From the NCBI GenBank assembly GCA_015064805.1, contig SVRN01000003.1, forward strand, positions 30,909 through 94,908: a stretch of 64,000 nt of DNA, read 5' to 3'. Positions 41,806 to 51,465 of the stretch are shown in pieces. Under the pieces are notes generated by a model, which was not told the DNA's origin, searched no databases, and was given only the letters and a program-made list of their open reading frames with translations. The stretch comes from Oscillospiraceae bacterium. Lineage in GTDB: Bacteria > Bacillota > Clostridia > Oscillospirales > CAG-272. Position numbers and translations under genes: made by a program. Every line of letters begins with the position of its first letter. The stretch's first letter is position 1.

Positions 41806-42200
41806 GATAGCTTGCTTTTCAACGACGTCTTCTCTTTACGCGCACACAGCTCCGCGCGTGCGCTGTGGGGCATGAATGCCATTTCTTTGTCATTCCACAA
41901 AGAAATGGCGAAAGAAAAGGAACCAAAGGGCCTAATGCCCTTTGGATACCCGCAACGCGAAAAGTCGTTCCGCTGTCGCTCCACTCATTTTTTCGCGAAA
42001 GCAAGCATCTTCAGCTTTTGCGTTGGCGTTTTCAATAAAAACGCCAACACGAAAATCGTACGCAAGCAAAACGGCAAAAGCTTTTGCCATCTGCGACGCA
42101 CCCCAGTTCAACTAACTTTTTTACAAAAACGCTCTCGCTCCCTTCGCCGGCCGCGCGTGGTGAAAAAGCGGCGGGAGATGAGGGAAAACTAAATTTTACA
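41806..42200. repeat. family A long intergenic repeat, copy L6 (right arm missing)
   Basis: About 395 bp with the left arm, hairpin GCCATTTCTTTG and complement (41878-41909) and variable stem CGTTGGCGTTTT with complement (42022-42049). It stops after the CGCGCGTGGTG block and runs straight into L7, as if one arm was lost by recombination. Confidence 0.85.
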
Positions 42201-42735
42201 CATTTTCTCCTTGAGCCTCGCCCAGCTTCGCGCGCTCGGTGAAAGAATTTTGCTACTTCTTGGCTTTCCCCAAGAAGTAGCCAAGAAGGGAACCAAAGGG
42301 CCTAATGCCCTTTGGAAACCCGCAACGCGAAAAGTCGTTCCGCTGTCGCTCCACTCATTTTTTCGCGAAAGCAAGCATCTTCAGCTTTTGCGTTTGCAAG
42401 TTAAAGAAACTTGCAAACACGGAAGTCGCACGCAGACAAAAAAGCAAAAACTTTTGCTATCTGCTACGCACCCCGGTTCAACTAATTTTCAAACAAAAAC
42501 GATTTCGCTCCCTTCGCCGGCCGCGCGTGGTGACAACACTTGAAGCACAGCATTTAAGTGTAATATGTGATCTCTCTTGTTGCTCTATGTAGCGTGGCAA
42601 TCGCAGGGAGGTCCCGGAGGGAACGTCCGGGCGCGTTTCTTGGTTACTTCTTGCCGCGCGGCAAGAAGTGACACAAAACGCCGGTACACCGAGCGCGCGC
42701 AGCTGGGCGAGGCCCAAGGAGTAGTTGTGAAAAAT
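42200..42735. repeat. family A long intergenic repeat, copy L7
   Basis: About 535 bp with both arms. Left hairpin GCTACTTCTTGG near 42251-42280, variable stem GTTTGCAAGTT with complement (42392-42418), right hairpin GTTACTTCTTGC near 42643-42670. Nearly identical to L3 in its second half. Ends with AAGGAGTAGTTGT. No gene supported. Confidence 0.85.
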
Positions 42736-42885
42736 ACCGACTACCTTTACGCCTTTGCAAACACAGGGCGAGCGTGGAGAGGAGAAACTGCAAAATTTCA
42801 GATATCCCGCTTTTTGTTCATCCTGCACAAGTTGTATCTTATTTGTAAATATCTGAAAAAAGTTCAACCACGCTATATATAAATA

Positions 42886-42894
42886 TGTTATAAT
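42886..42894 (+). promoter_or_regulatory. extended -10 promoter of the moxR operon
   Basis: TGTTATAAT (TGn plus TATAAT at 42889-42894) lies 65 bases upstream of the ATG. The -35 region is poor, as expected for an extended -10 site. Confidence 0.55.
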
Positions 42895-42959
42895 ATTTCC
42901 AGCTGTAACCGCATCTGCCCGATGCGAAATAATCAACAAAAAAAGAAAGAGGCAATCCT

Positions 42960-43925
42960 ATGAGTCAACAGTCTTCCAACGCCCAGCTCCACGACAAGGT
43001 CATGCAGGCCGTCTCTGCCATCGACGGCGTTATCGTCGGCAAACACAACGAAGTTATTTTGCTGATGACCGCCCTTCTGGCCGGCGCCCACGTGCTGATC
43101 GAGGACGTTCCCGGCACGGGCAAAACATCCCTCGCCTCGGCTCTCTCCCGCGTCAGCGGTCTGTCCTTTAACCGCGCGCAGTTCACTCCCGACGTTATGG
43201 CCTCTGACATCACCGGCTTCAATATCTATAACCGTCAGAAGGAGGCGTTTGAGTTCCGCGAGGGCCTTGTCATGTGCAATCTGTTGCTTGCCGATGAGAT
43301 CAACCGTGCCTCGCCCAAGACCCAGTCGGCGCTGCTTGAGGCAATGGAAGAAAATAAAGTCACGGTCGACGGCGTGACCTACGACGTGCCCGATCCCTTT
43401 ATGGTCATTGCGACCCAGAACCCCACGGGTTACGTCGGTACGTATCCTCTGCCCGAGGCACAGCTGGACCGTTTTGCCTTCAAGCTCAGCATGGGCTACC
43501 CCAACGAGCAGGAGGAGATCGGTATTCTCCGCGCCCGCCGCGGCGAAAACCCCATGGACGCTCTTTGCGCTGTCGTCAGCGCGGACGAGCTGAAGCAGGC
43601 GCGCGAGGAGGTTCGCAAGGTTCGTGTCGACGAGGCACTGTTTGGCTATATCGTTTCGCTCATTGGCGCAACGCGTACCAATAAAGCATTCTCACTTGGC
43701 GCCAGCCCTCGTGCGTCGGTCGCGCTAATGCACCTGGCGCAGGCGTACGCCTATCTGCGCGGCCGCGACTACGTCATTCCCGATGACATCGCCGCGCTTT
43801 ACGCCCCCACCGTCAGCCACCGCGTGATGCTCACGCAGGAAAGCAAGCTGGCAGGCAGCTCCGTTTCCGACATTCTCAGAGAGATTCTTCGTGCGACCGA
43901 CGTGCCCTATCTCGGTGCGCATTGA
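42960..43925 (+). CDS. MoxR-family AAA+ ATPase
   Basis: A 321-residue AAA+ ATPase of the MoxR group. Walker A is EDVPGTGKTSLA, Walker B is LLADEINRASPKTQSALLEAM, sensor I is VIATQNPTGYVGTYPLPEAQLDRF. MoxR proteins act as chaperones for maturation of VWA-type or membrane complexes. The downstream order MoxR, DUF58, transglutaminase is a very common three-gene operon in Firmicutes, thought to act at the membrane, but its substrate is unknown. AAAGAGG precedes the ATG. Confidence 0.95.
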   Translation: MSQQSSNAQLHDKVMQAVSAIDGVIVGKHNEVILLMTALLAGAHVLIEDVPGTGKTSLASALSRVSGLSFNRAQFTPDVMASDITGFNIYNRQKEAFEFREGLVMCNLLLADEINRASPKTQSALLEAMEENKVTVDGVTYDVPDPFMVIATQNPTGYVGTYPLPEAQLDRFAFKLSMGYPNEQEEIGILRARRGENPMDALCAVVSADELKQAREEVRKVRVDEALFGYIVSLIGATRTNKAFSLGASPRASVALMHLAQAYAYLRGRDYVIPDDIAALYAPTVSHRVMLTQESKLAGSSVSDILREILRATDVPYLGAH

Positions 43926-43965
43926 TCCACCGCGTTCCCGATAAATATCACAGAGAGGATATCAT

Positions 43966-45738
43966 ATGAAACATCCCCCTCGATCTGAATTTTTGGCGCG
44001 CGCGTGCTATAACGTAAAGAAGACGGCTCGTCACGCCCTTCGTTGGGTCAAGGGCGTTCGGCAGTCGCTGTCGGAACGCCTTTCCAAGCGGCCGCATCAC
44101 ACCGAGCTGGACTGGACCGAGCAAAGGAAGGACAAGAAGCTGCCGCTACTCTCCTTCTCCCGCGGCTTCGTCTGGTACGTGGTGCTGTTCGTCGCGGCAT
44201 TGCTGTTTACCCAGATCCTGCGCTCGCGCGCATCCAATTTGTTTTTCTGGTTTATGCTCCTTTTGCTGCCCGCGTTGCTGTTATATACCCTGACGGCGCG
44301 CCGGGCACTCAAGGTGTATTTGTATACGGAATATTCCACGGTGGAAAAGCTGCAACCCTGTCCCTACGAGTTCCGTATCATCAACGGCGGTATTTTTAGC
44401 TATCCGTTCGTTGATGCGATCGTGCGCGTGCCGCGTGACGACGCGGTTCGTACCTCGCTGCGCCGCGTGCGCATGTCGCTGCCGCCGCTGGCCTCCTATT
44501 CCATCGCCAATGACGTGACCTTCCGCTTCCGCGGAACGTACGAGATCGGCGTTTCCTGTTTTTACGTTTACGACTTCTTCCGCATCGTCCGTATGCGCGT
44601 CGACGTAGAGGAATATCACAACGTCCTCGTCCTGCCCCGCAAGCAGATGCTGCAGGGTGAGGGCGCCGTCGCGGTTTCGGATACGACGCAAAAGCAAACG
44701 CGCTCGCCCTATGCCTTCGACCGTGTTGAGGTGCTTGACGTGCGCGACTATCGCATGGGCGACGCTCTCAAGGACGTCCATTGGAAGCTGTCCTCTAAGG
44801 CGGAGGAGCTTCTGGTGCGCGACTATTCCAGCGGCGCATCGAGCAAAACCATCATTTACTGCGACCTGTCGGCCTGCTATCCGCTCACGCCGCCTAAAAA
44901 GGACGAGCCCGAGCGCGAGGAAAAGCGTCGTTCGCGCAGGCAAAAAAAGAAGGAACTGAAGGAGGCTTTGATCCGCCAGGAGGAGCAACGCCGCGAAAAA
45001 CAGCATCTTCGTCAGTTGAAATATGAAGCTGAGGGCGAGGGTGCCGTGGTGAGTGAGGCGTCGGACGACGCGACCTCAAACGCGCAAAAGCGCCTTCGCG
45101 TAAGCGCCCGCCGCAAGCGGCACGAGGCGACCGAGCTGTTTGAGCGCGAGGAGACTGTGCCCGAAACGAAGGAATCGTCTGGAGTCGATCCGATGGCGCT
45201 GGCGGATGCCGCCTACTATGCCGATATGAACGAATACTGCGCCGACGGCGTGGTCGAGCTGGCCATTTCGATCGTGTTGCGCGAGCTGCGCTCGGGCAAC
45301 CGCTGTATGCTGATGTGGTTCGACGCCCGCGCAGAGCTGGGTGCGTTTGGCTTTGAGCTGGACGAGGAGAGCGATTTCGACTCGATCTACCGTCTGTTTT
45401 CCACCGCCCCCCTGTGCTCGCCCGCCGATCATGGCGTGGGCAAGCTGCGCTCCATGCTGGGCGACACGCAGGGCGTCAAGCAGGTGTTCGTCAGCGCGGC
45501 GCTGGACCGTCAGTCGGTCACGGCGTTGAGTGAGCTGCCCGGTATGACGGGCGGCGCCGAGTTTGGCTCGGTTGAATTGATCTATTACAGCCCCGAGGAG
45601 CGCTTTCTTGACCCCGAGGCCCATCGGGCCTATCTGGAGGGCTGTCGCCAGATGCTGGGTGCCAACGGCATTTTGATGGTCGACGGCAGTGCGCGCTTGT
45701 CGGCCGACGCCGCAGGCAGAAGGGAGGGGCAAGCATGA
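43966..45738 (+). CDS. DUF58 domain membrane protein
   Basis: A 590-residue membrane protein with two helices (about residues 64-103) and the DUF58 signature RVEVLDVRDYRMGDALKDVHWKLSSKAEELLVRDY (positions about 252-290). A charged Lys/Arg/Glu segment (about residues 305-400) is inserted and looks like coiled coil. Late residues form a vWA-like fold. It lies between MoxR and the transglutaminase and overlaps the latter by four bases. It is larger than most DUF58 proteins (about 300-400 residues) because of the charged insert. Confidence 0.92.
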   Translation: MKHPPRSEFLARACYNVKKTARHALRWVKGVRQSLSERLSKRPHHTELDWTEQRKDKKLPLLSFSRGFVWYVVLFVAALLFTQILRSRASNLFFWFMLLLLPALLLYTLTARRALKVYLYTEYSTVEKLQPCPYEFRIINGGIFSYPFVDAIVRVPRDDAVRTSLRRVRMSLPPLASYSIANDVTFRFRGTYEIGVSCFYVYDFFRIVRMRVDVEEYHNVLVLPRKQMLQGEGAVAVSDTTQKQTRSPYAFDRVEVLDVRDYRMGDALKDVHWKLSSKAEELLVRDYSSGASSKTIIYCDLSACYPLTPPKKDEPEREEKRRSRRQKKKELKEALIRQEEQRREKQHLRQLKYEAEGEGAVVSEASDDATSNAQKRLRVSARRKRHEATELFEREETVPETKESSGVDPMALADAAYYADMNEYCADGVVELAISIVLRELRSGNRCMLMWFDARAELGAFGFELDEESDFDSIYRLFSTAPLCSPADHGVGKLRSMLGDTQGVKQVFVSAALDRQSVTALSELPGMTGGAEFGSVELIYYSPEERFLDPEAHRAYLEGCRQMLGANGILMVDGSARLSADAAGRREGQA

Positions 45739-48700
45739 CAGAACAGAAAAAACGGCGCAAGGCCGCCCGTCGGCGCGGCGATCGTCCCGTCTTTTGCCCG
45801 CCCGATGCGGCAGGCCGCTCCCCACTTCTTCGCATTCTCGGCACGATCTGCCGACTCGTGACCATTTTCTGCGCCGCGTACGGGCTTTCCTCGCTGGTGC
45901 TGTCCGCTTTTTTCCAGTCTGCAGATATGGAGCCCGTGCTGCTCGTCACCTTCGTGGTGGTCATGCTCGTGGGTGTGATGCGCCAGCATCCCGCTGCGAC
46001 GGCCGTCGGCGGTGCCCTGATGGCAGGTGGTGCTCTGTATCAGTTGATCTCCCAGCCGTACGGCGCGGTTGGATACCTGCGCCGCGTATTCGGACACGGC
46101 TACAACGCCGTGATCGATCGCTTGTATAAGCGGGGAAGCTACGGTCTGCTCCGCTTCAAGGTGTCGGTGCCGGCGGGCGGAAGCCAGGCAGAGTTCGTGC
46201 AGGCCTTTTGCGTGCTGGTAGCGACGGTGATCGCACTGATCTTCGTTCTTTGCCTGATCCGCCGCGTGCGCGCGCTGTGGCCCTCGCTGATCAGCGTGCT
46301 TTTGCTGATCCCGCTGTTTGTGTATAACCTGACGGTGCAAAACGTTTCCGTGCTGTTTTTGATCTCGGGTATATCGGGCGTGCTGATCCTGTTGGCCTAC
46401 GACCGATGCTATCGCCGCGCGGACGAACGGGATACGACGAGCACCATGCTGTTTCCCGATCATCGCCCGCCTCTGCCCGAGGGGGCAACGGACGCGCGTC
46501 AGCTGCGTCGGGAGCGCCGTGAGCTTCGCCGAAAGGCACGAAGCGAGCGCCGCGAAAACGCTTCGGTGATGACGGTCGAGCAGGAGCTGGACGATTATTT
46601 CAGAACCTCCAAGCGTCGTCCGCCTAAAAAAGCGTCGAAAAAAGAAAAGGAATCCTTAACGGAACATAAAAAGAGAGCAGAGCAGATGAAGGCTGTTCGT
46701 CGCTACGACCGCGTGACCGCGCAAACGCGTGCCGCTATGGGTGGCTTTGCGGGTGCGGCCATGACCTTGCTTGCGACCGTCATTCTGCTCATTCCCACGC
46801 TGACGGTCGACGGCTCCTTCCGCACGATCGACAGCATCGACCGCCGCGTCGAGATCTACCGCGAGTACGTGACGGCCCTTCTGCAGGGCGACGAGGTCTC
46901 GGTGGAGATGTACGAATATTTAGAGGAGATGCGCAAGGAAACGCCCCACTCGACCACGGCTACGCCGCTGTCGTTTGACGAGATCCTGCTCATGAGCATC
47001 GGATCGCAGTTCTATTCTAATCTGTACCTGCCAAATTACGTCGGCGTGGATTACAGCAACGGTGCATGGCAGCATTTCAGCGATGAGCAATACGACGACT
47101 GGCGCACGCTGTACGGCAAGGAGGCCATGCCTGCCGAGCGCATGCTGCTTGATTTCTTGCTTTTGATGGATTACGAGACCGAAACCGCGCCCGTCGACTA
47201 CGTCAAGCAATATCGCAATCGCAACCAGTACGGGATCGTGTCGTATATGGTCAGCTTCGATCGAAAGAATATCAGCACGAATGAGGCGCTGCTGCCGCGC
47301 GTCTATTCGAGCAACTACGGCCTTTTGCAATATCGCACGAACGAGGCGCTCGACCTGAAATTCGGCAACGTGTACGACGGTCTTTGCGTCGGGCGTGGCT
47401 TTGAGGAGGAGAACGTTTCCTATTCGCTGATCGCCTACGTGCCCGTCCAGAGCAATCCCAAGGCGTACGTCAACCGCGCCCAGATGATTGCCAAATACAA
47501 CGAGCTCTACAGCCACACCGAGGGCTACAAGAATGCCCAGACCTATGCGGATTTCGTTTACGACACCTATCTTGGCGACGTGAACAGCCCCGTGATCGAC
47601 GCCTTTATCACCGAGCTGATGCAAGAGATGGCGGCAGAAAAGCTGGACGTCACGGGCGCGGCCGATCGAAACTCGCTCCTGCCCGCGACCTACGAGGCGC
47701 GCCATCAGCTGGCCATGGCCATTATTGACAAGCTGGTGCTGGAGAACACCTACACCCGCGAGCCCTCCAAGCCCACCGATGCTTCTCTTGACGGCGTGGA
47801 AAATTTCCTTGGCGTGACAAACGAGGGCTATTGCGTGCAGTTTGCCTCTGCCGCTACGCTGATCTTGCGCGAATTCGGCATTCCTGCCCGTTACGTTGAG
47901 GGCTATCTGGCCAGCGACTTCGAGCTGGATATTTACGACGTTTACGGCAGCCGCTACCATACCGCTCTGCGCGACAGCGACGCTCACGCGTGGGTGGAGG
48001 TCTGGTACGACGGTATGGGCTGGATCACCTACGAAACGACCCCTCCCTATTACGTGGACATGTACGGTGAGGACTCGGACACGGCAGGTGATCTGATCGA
48101 CAGCGGTGCGGCACAGCACCCCGACAAGCCCGAGCCCAATCCGCCCGTCACCGAGCCCGATCCTCCCGTGGTCGATCCCGACGAGCCTATCGTGCCTCCT
48201 GTGATCGTACCTCCCGTGGATCCCGTCGGGCCGAGCATTGACTGGGACGTCATCCTTCGTGCGGCGCTGATCGGCTTGGCCGCTTTGGCCGTGGTCGGAT
48301 TGATCGTCTGGCTGATCGTTCGTATGATCGTGCTGGCCAAGCGTGCAGAGAACAAGAGACGCAAGCTGGCCGAGGACATTATCAGCGGAAACGAGACCAT
48401 CTTTGGCGACGAGACGGCGCGAGCCGAGGCTTCGCGTTCACTTGTTCGCCAGACGCTGGCTCTGCTTTCCATGTACGGTACGCCTCCCGAGGCGGGCGAG
48501 CTCAAGGACGAATACGCCCATCGACTCTCCTTTGCTTACGAGAGCGTGCTGGGCTATCCCATGGAGTACAGTGCCGAGCTGGAAAACGCCATGGCACGTG
48601 AGAACGTCAGCAAGACCAACATCGGCTCGTTGCTCGACGCCATCGCCGCCGAGGAATTCGGCTACGGCATGACGCCCGAGCAGATGAAGCGACTGGCCGA

Positions 48701-48788
48701 ATTCTATCTGACCATGCGTGAGCACGCCAAGACCTTCGTCAAGGCAGGGGATAGATTTAAGCTACATTATATTAAGAGAGAATTGTAA
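45735..48788 (+). CDS. large membrane transglutaminase-like protease protein
   Basis: A 1017-residue protein with several N-terminal helices (residues about 40-225), a charged cytosolic segment (235-320), another helix near 340, an extracellular region with a transglutaminase core, and a final helix near 850 with a cytosolic tail. The catalytic Cys and His are in GYCVQFASAATLILREFGIP and DAHAWVEVW. The third position reads YETTP where the family usually has DPTP, so Asp is replaced by Glu. A Pro/Asp linker precedes the last helix. Third gene of the MoxR operon; role unknown. Confidence 0.92.
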   Translation: MTEQKKRRKAARRRGDRPVFCPPDAAGRSPLLRILGTICRLVTIFCAAYGLSSLVLSAFFQSADMEPVLLVTFVVVMLVGVMRQHPAATAVGGALMAGGALYQLISQPYGAVGYLRRVFGHGYNAVIDRLYKRGSYGLLRFKVSVPAGGSQAEFVQAFCVLVATVIALIFVLCLIRRVRALWPSLISVLLLIPLFVYNLTVQNVSVLFLISGISGVLILLAYDRCYRRADERDTTSTMLFPDHRPPLPEGATDARQLRRERRELRRKARSERRENASVMTVEQELDDYFRTSKRRPPKKASKKEKESLTEHKKRAEQMKAVRRYDRVTAQTRAAMGGFAGAAMTLLATVILLIPTLTVDGSFRTIDSIDRRVEIYREYVTALLQGDEVSVEMYEYLEEMRKETPHSTTATPLSFDEILLMSIGSQFYSNLYLPNYVGVDYSNGAWQHFSDEQYDDWRTLYGKEAMPAERMLLDFLLLMDYETETAPVDYVKQYRNRNQYGIVSYMVSFDRKNISTNEALLPRVYSSNYGLLQYRTNEALDLKFGNVYDGLCVGRGFEEENVSYSLIAYVPVQSNPKAYVNRAQMIAKYNELYSHTEGYKNAQTYADFVYDTYLGDVNSPVIDAFITELMQEMAAEKLDVTGAADRNSLLPATYEARHQLAMAIIDKLVLENTYTREPSKPTDASLDGVENFLGVTNEGYCVQFASAATLILREFGIPARYVEGYLASDFELDIYDVYGSRYHTALRDSDAHAWVEVWYDGMGWITYETTPPYYVDMYGEDSDTAGDLIDSGAAQHPDKPEPNPPVTEPDPPVVDPDEPIVPPVIVPPVDPVGPSIDWDVILRAALIGLAALAVVGLIVWLIVRMIVLAKRAENKRRKLAEDIISGNETIFGDETARAEASRSLVRQTLALLSMYGTPPEAGELKDEYAHRLSFAYESVLGYPMEYSAELENAMARENVSKTNIGSLLDAIAAEEFGYGMTPEQMKRLAEFYLTMREHAKTFVKAGDRFKLHYIKREL

Positions 48789-48878
48789 GAACGCGAGGGG
48801 GAACTTCGTTCAAGAAGTTCCCCCTACACCCTTGAAAGCATGATTTTTAAGAAAAAATAAAAATTTTTCAAAAACCAC

Positions 48879-48907
48879 TTGACAAATGAGAACAAACAGA
48901 CTATAAT
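48879..48907 (+). promoter_or_regulatory. promoter of tRNA-Arg
   Basis: TTGACA (48879-48884), 17-base spacer, TATAAT (48902-48907): full consensus, 29 bases before the tRNA. Confidence 0.92.
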
Positions 48908-48935
48908 AATTAGGCTGTCGGGAAAACCGACGTGT

Positions 48936-49012
48936 GTGGCGTTAGCTCAGCTGGATAGAGTGTTTGGCTACGAACCAAAAGGTCGGGGGTTCGAATCCCT
49001 TACGCCGCACCA
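48936..49012 (+). tRNA. tRNA-Arg (ACG)
   Basis: A 77-base cloverleaf with encoded CCA. Acceptor GTGGCGT pairs with ACGCCGC (one G-U pair), anticodon loop CTACGAA gives ACG, and the T arm has GGTTCGAAT. The ACG wobble base would be read as inosine. Its own promoter and terminator make it a single-gene unit. Confidence 0.97.
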
Positions 49013-49054
49013 AAACAAAAAGGCAATCACGAAAGTGATTGCCTTTTTGTTTTG
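49013..49054 (+). terminator. terminator of tRNA-Arg
   Basis: A long perfect stem (AAAAAGGCAATCAC with GTGATTGCCTTTTT) around GAAA, directly after CCA. Confidence 0.93.
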
Positions 49055-49119
49055 GCGGAGCAGGGGCATGAGAACCCATACGAAAGAATATCGTCCGCGC
49101 GTGTGGGGAGGAGAGAGGT

Positions 49120-49695
49120 GAAGGAAAACTAAATTTTCCACGACTTCTCCTCTTGACGCGCGTACAGCTTCGCGCCGCGCTGTGTAGTATGGATGCCATT
49201 TCTTTGTCGCTGAACAAAGAAATGGCGAAAGAAAGTCAGCTTAAGGGCCCAATGCCCTTAAGAAACCCGCAGTGCGTCTTTGCGGGCGCGCGGAGCGCGC
49301 AGCACGACGCAAAAACAGGCATCTTCAGCTTTTGCGTTTGCAAGTTAAAGAAACTTGCAAACACGGAAGTGGCACGCAATAAATGAAAGCAAATCTTTTA
49401 CTCTCTGCGGCGCACCCTGGTTCAACTAACTTTTTTGCTAGACAATTTTACCTCCTTCGCCTGCCGCTCGTGGTATCTGCGTGGCGAGAAATACAGCAAA
49501 AGCATAGATGTCTTTCTCCTCTATCCACTTTGTAGAGCGGCAACGCCAAGGGAGTTCCAAGAGGGAACGTCTTGGCGTGTTTCTTGGTCACTTCTTGCCG
49601 CGTAGCAAGAAGTGACATAACATAAACCGGTACAGATCAGCGCGCGGTGAAGCCGCGCAGTATGATCGTCAAGAGGAGAAGTTGTATAAAAATCT
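49120..49695. repeat. family A long intergenic repeat, copy L8
   Basis: About 575 bp. Hairpin GCCATTTCTTTG with complement near 49195-49227, variable stem GTTTGCAAGTT with complement (49336-49362), right hairpin GTCACTTCTTGC near 49587-49616. A divergent stretch (CGCGCGGAGCGCGC, about 49285) replaces part of the usual block. No gene supported. Confidence 0.8.
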
Positions 49696-50055
49696 CAGCA
49701 TCTTCTCCCCCAACCTCGCCCAGCTTCGCGCGCTCGGTAAAAGCATTTTATGCTACTTCTTGGTATTCCCCAAGAAGTAGCCAAGAAACGAACCAAAGGG
49801 CCTAATGCCCCTTGGAACCCCGCAAAACTTTTCGCTTCTCATATCTGCCGCTCGTGGTGGCAAGGCGGCGGGAGATGAATTTCAAAATTTTATGTCTTTC
49901 TCCATAGCCTGCTTTGAAGAGCGGCACGGACAGGGGAGATCCAAGAGGGAACGTCTTGGCGTGTTTCTTGGTTACTTCTTGTCACGAGACAAGAAGTAAC
50001 ACCATGAGCCGCACACCGAGCGCGCGAAGCTGTGCGAGGCCCAAGGAGAAGCTGC
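49690..50055. repeat. family A long intergenic repeat, copy L9 (central part deleted)
   Basis: About 365 bp holding a left arm with hairpin GCTACTTCTTGG near 49751-49780 and a right arm with hairpin GTTACTTCTTGT near 49972-50001, but lacking the block with the variable stem. It abuts L8 and the minimal element at 50060. Confidence 0.8.
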
Positions 50056-50059
50056 ACAG

Positions 50060-50148
50060 AGTTCAGCTAAACCTTTACAACTACTCTTTTTGACGCGCAA
50101 CATTGTGTGCGCGCCAAAAGAAGAAGTAGCAGGAACTTTAGCTGAACT
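50060..50148. repeat. minimal family A element: two ends joined
   Basis: An 89-bp near-perfect inverted repeat: AGTTCAGCTAAA at the left and TTTAGCTGAACT at the right, each followed inward by ACTACT-type and GCGCGC blocks. It contains only terminal sequences of the long repeats. Confidence 0.75.
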
Positions 50149-50242
50149 TTTTACCTTTGTTTTGTATATTCTGCCCAAAACCAGCCGATAATTTTATGTA
50201 AAACTTCTCCATTTGTGTAAAATGCAGAAATTTAAGTTTCCC

Positions 50243-50271
50243 TTGACAAAACAAAGGAAAAATGATATAAT
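50243..50271 (+). promoter_or_regulatory. promoter of the rpsL-rpsG-fusA-tuf operon
   Basis: TTGACA (50243-50248), 17-base spacer, TATAAT (50266-50271). The 108-base leader that follows folds as ACAGT plus CACCC paired with GGGTG plus ACTGT (about 50310-50344), a possible ribosomal-protein binding site. Confidence 0.88.
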
Positions 50272-50386
50272 ATCATGTGTCTGTGTGTGGATTTCAGACA
50301 CCAATGCCGACAGTTGCACCCGGAGGTGACGCCTGGGTGACTGTATATAAACATTAAATTTGAAAGAAGGAGGAACAAAAAGGAAA

Positions 50387-50806
50387 ATGCCAACTTTCAA
50401 CCAGCTTGTCAAGCAGGGTCGTCAGGATAAGCAGTACAAGTCCAAAGCTCCCGTTCTGCAGCATGGATTCAACACGCTGTCCAACAAGGCAACCAACCAG
50501 AGCAGCCCTCAGAAGAGAGGCGTTTGCACGAAGGTTTCCACCACGACGCCTAAGAAGCCTAACTCCGCACTTCGTAAGATCGCAAGAGTCAGACTGACCA
50601 ACGGCATCGAGGCTACGACCTATATCCCCGGCATCGGACACAACCTGCAGGAGCACTCCGTCGTTCTGATTCGCGGCGGTCGTGTACGTGACCTGCCCGG
50701 TGTTCGTTACCACATCATCCGCGGTACGCTCGACGCACAAGGCGTGGCAAACCGTAACCAGAGCCGTTCCAAGTACGGCGCAAAGAGACCTAAGGCTAAG
50801 AAGTAA
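50387..50806 (+). CDS. rpsL: 30S ribosomal protein S12
   Basis: A 139-residue S12, at the decoding centre of the 30S subunit. [20 protein letters not shown] start, then [22 protein letters not shown] and the [10 protein letters not shown] signature. ATG at 50387 is chosen over an upstream in-frame start that lies inside the AAGGAGG region. Lys in the TPKKPNSA loop is the streptomycin-sensitive form. First gene of the str operon; rpoB and rpoC are not upstream here. Confidence 0.98.
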   Translation: MPTFNQLVKQGRQDKQYKSKAPVLQHGFNTLSNKATNQSSPQKRGVCTKVSTTTPKKPNSALRKIARVRLTNGIEATTYIPGIGHNLQEHSVVLIRGGRVRDLPGVRYHIIRGTLDAQGVANRNQSRSKYGAKRPKAKK

Positions 50807-50976
50807 TACGCCAAGGTCGTAAGGTATCAAGCAACCGTTCGTTTATTCGTCCGTGTTAGACAAGTTGAAATAAATTTAATGTTTATATTCTTCACCTAAC
50901 TTCTGACGAGTGCTAACAGAAGAAAGCTTTTGAGTACCTGTGAATTCATCTATAATTAATGAAGGAGGGAAGTACA

Positions 50977-51447
50977 GTGCCGAGAAGAGGTCGTATATCC
51001 AAAAGAGACGTATTGCCGGATCCGTTGTATGGTTCCAAGCTGGTCACCAAGCTGGTCAACAACGTAATGTATGACGGCAAGAAGGGCGTGGCTCAGAAGA
51101 TCGTCTACGACGCGTTCGCAGAGATCGAAGCAAAGCTGGGTCAGAATCCCCTTGAGGTATTCCAGGCATGCCTCGAAAACATTATGCCTGTGTTGGAGGT
51201 TAAGGCTCGCCGTGTAGGCGGTTCTACCTACCAGGTTCCCATGGAAGTTCGCGCTGACCGTCGTCAGACGCTGGGTCTGCGTTGGCTGATTGCTGCAGCA
51301 AGAAAGCGCGGCGAACGCACCATGGCAGAAAGACTTGCTGCTGAAATTATCGACGCTAAGAACAGCGCCGGTGCAGCATTCAAGAAGAAAGAAGAAACGC
51401 ACAGAATGGCAGAAGCCAACAAGGCGTTCGCACACTACAGATATTGA
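50977..51447 (+). CDS. rpsG: 30S ribosomal protein S7
   Basis: A 156-residue S7, an rRNA-binding protein of the 30S head and usual str-operon regulator. GTG at 50977 gives the family start [16 protein letters not shown] and the exact usual length; AAGGAGGG lies 8 bases upstream. An ATG 18 bases earlier overlaps this site. It follows rpsL after a 170-base AT-rich gap in which I see no strong promoter. Confidence 0.98.
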   Translation: MPRRGRISKRDVLPDPLYGSKLVTKLVNNVMYDGKKGVAQKIVYDAFAEIEAKLGQNPLEVFQACLENIMPVLEVKARRVGGSTYQVPMEVRADRRQTLGLRWLIAAARKRGERTMAERLAAEIIDAKNSAGAAFKKKEETHRMAEANKAFAHYRY

Positions 51448-51465
51448 TATTAGAGGAGAGGTAAA

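Noticed and set aside
41806..42735. Recurring reading frames such as MPFGNPQREKSFRCRSTHFF in several repeat copies
   Set aside because: They appear only inside family A repeats. The variable hairpin changes both arms together, turning CKLKKLANT into VGVLNKNANT or ERGLKKATLT, which keeps base pairing but not protein sequence. No ribosome site or consistent stop is present.
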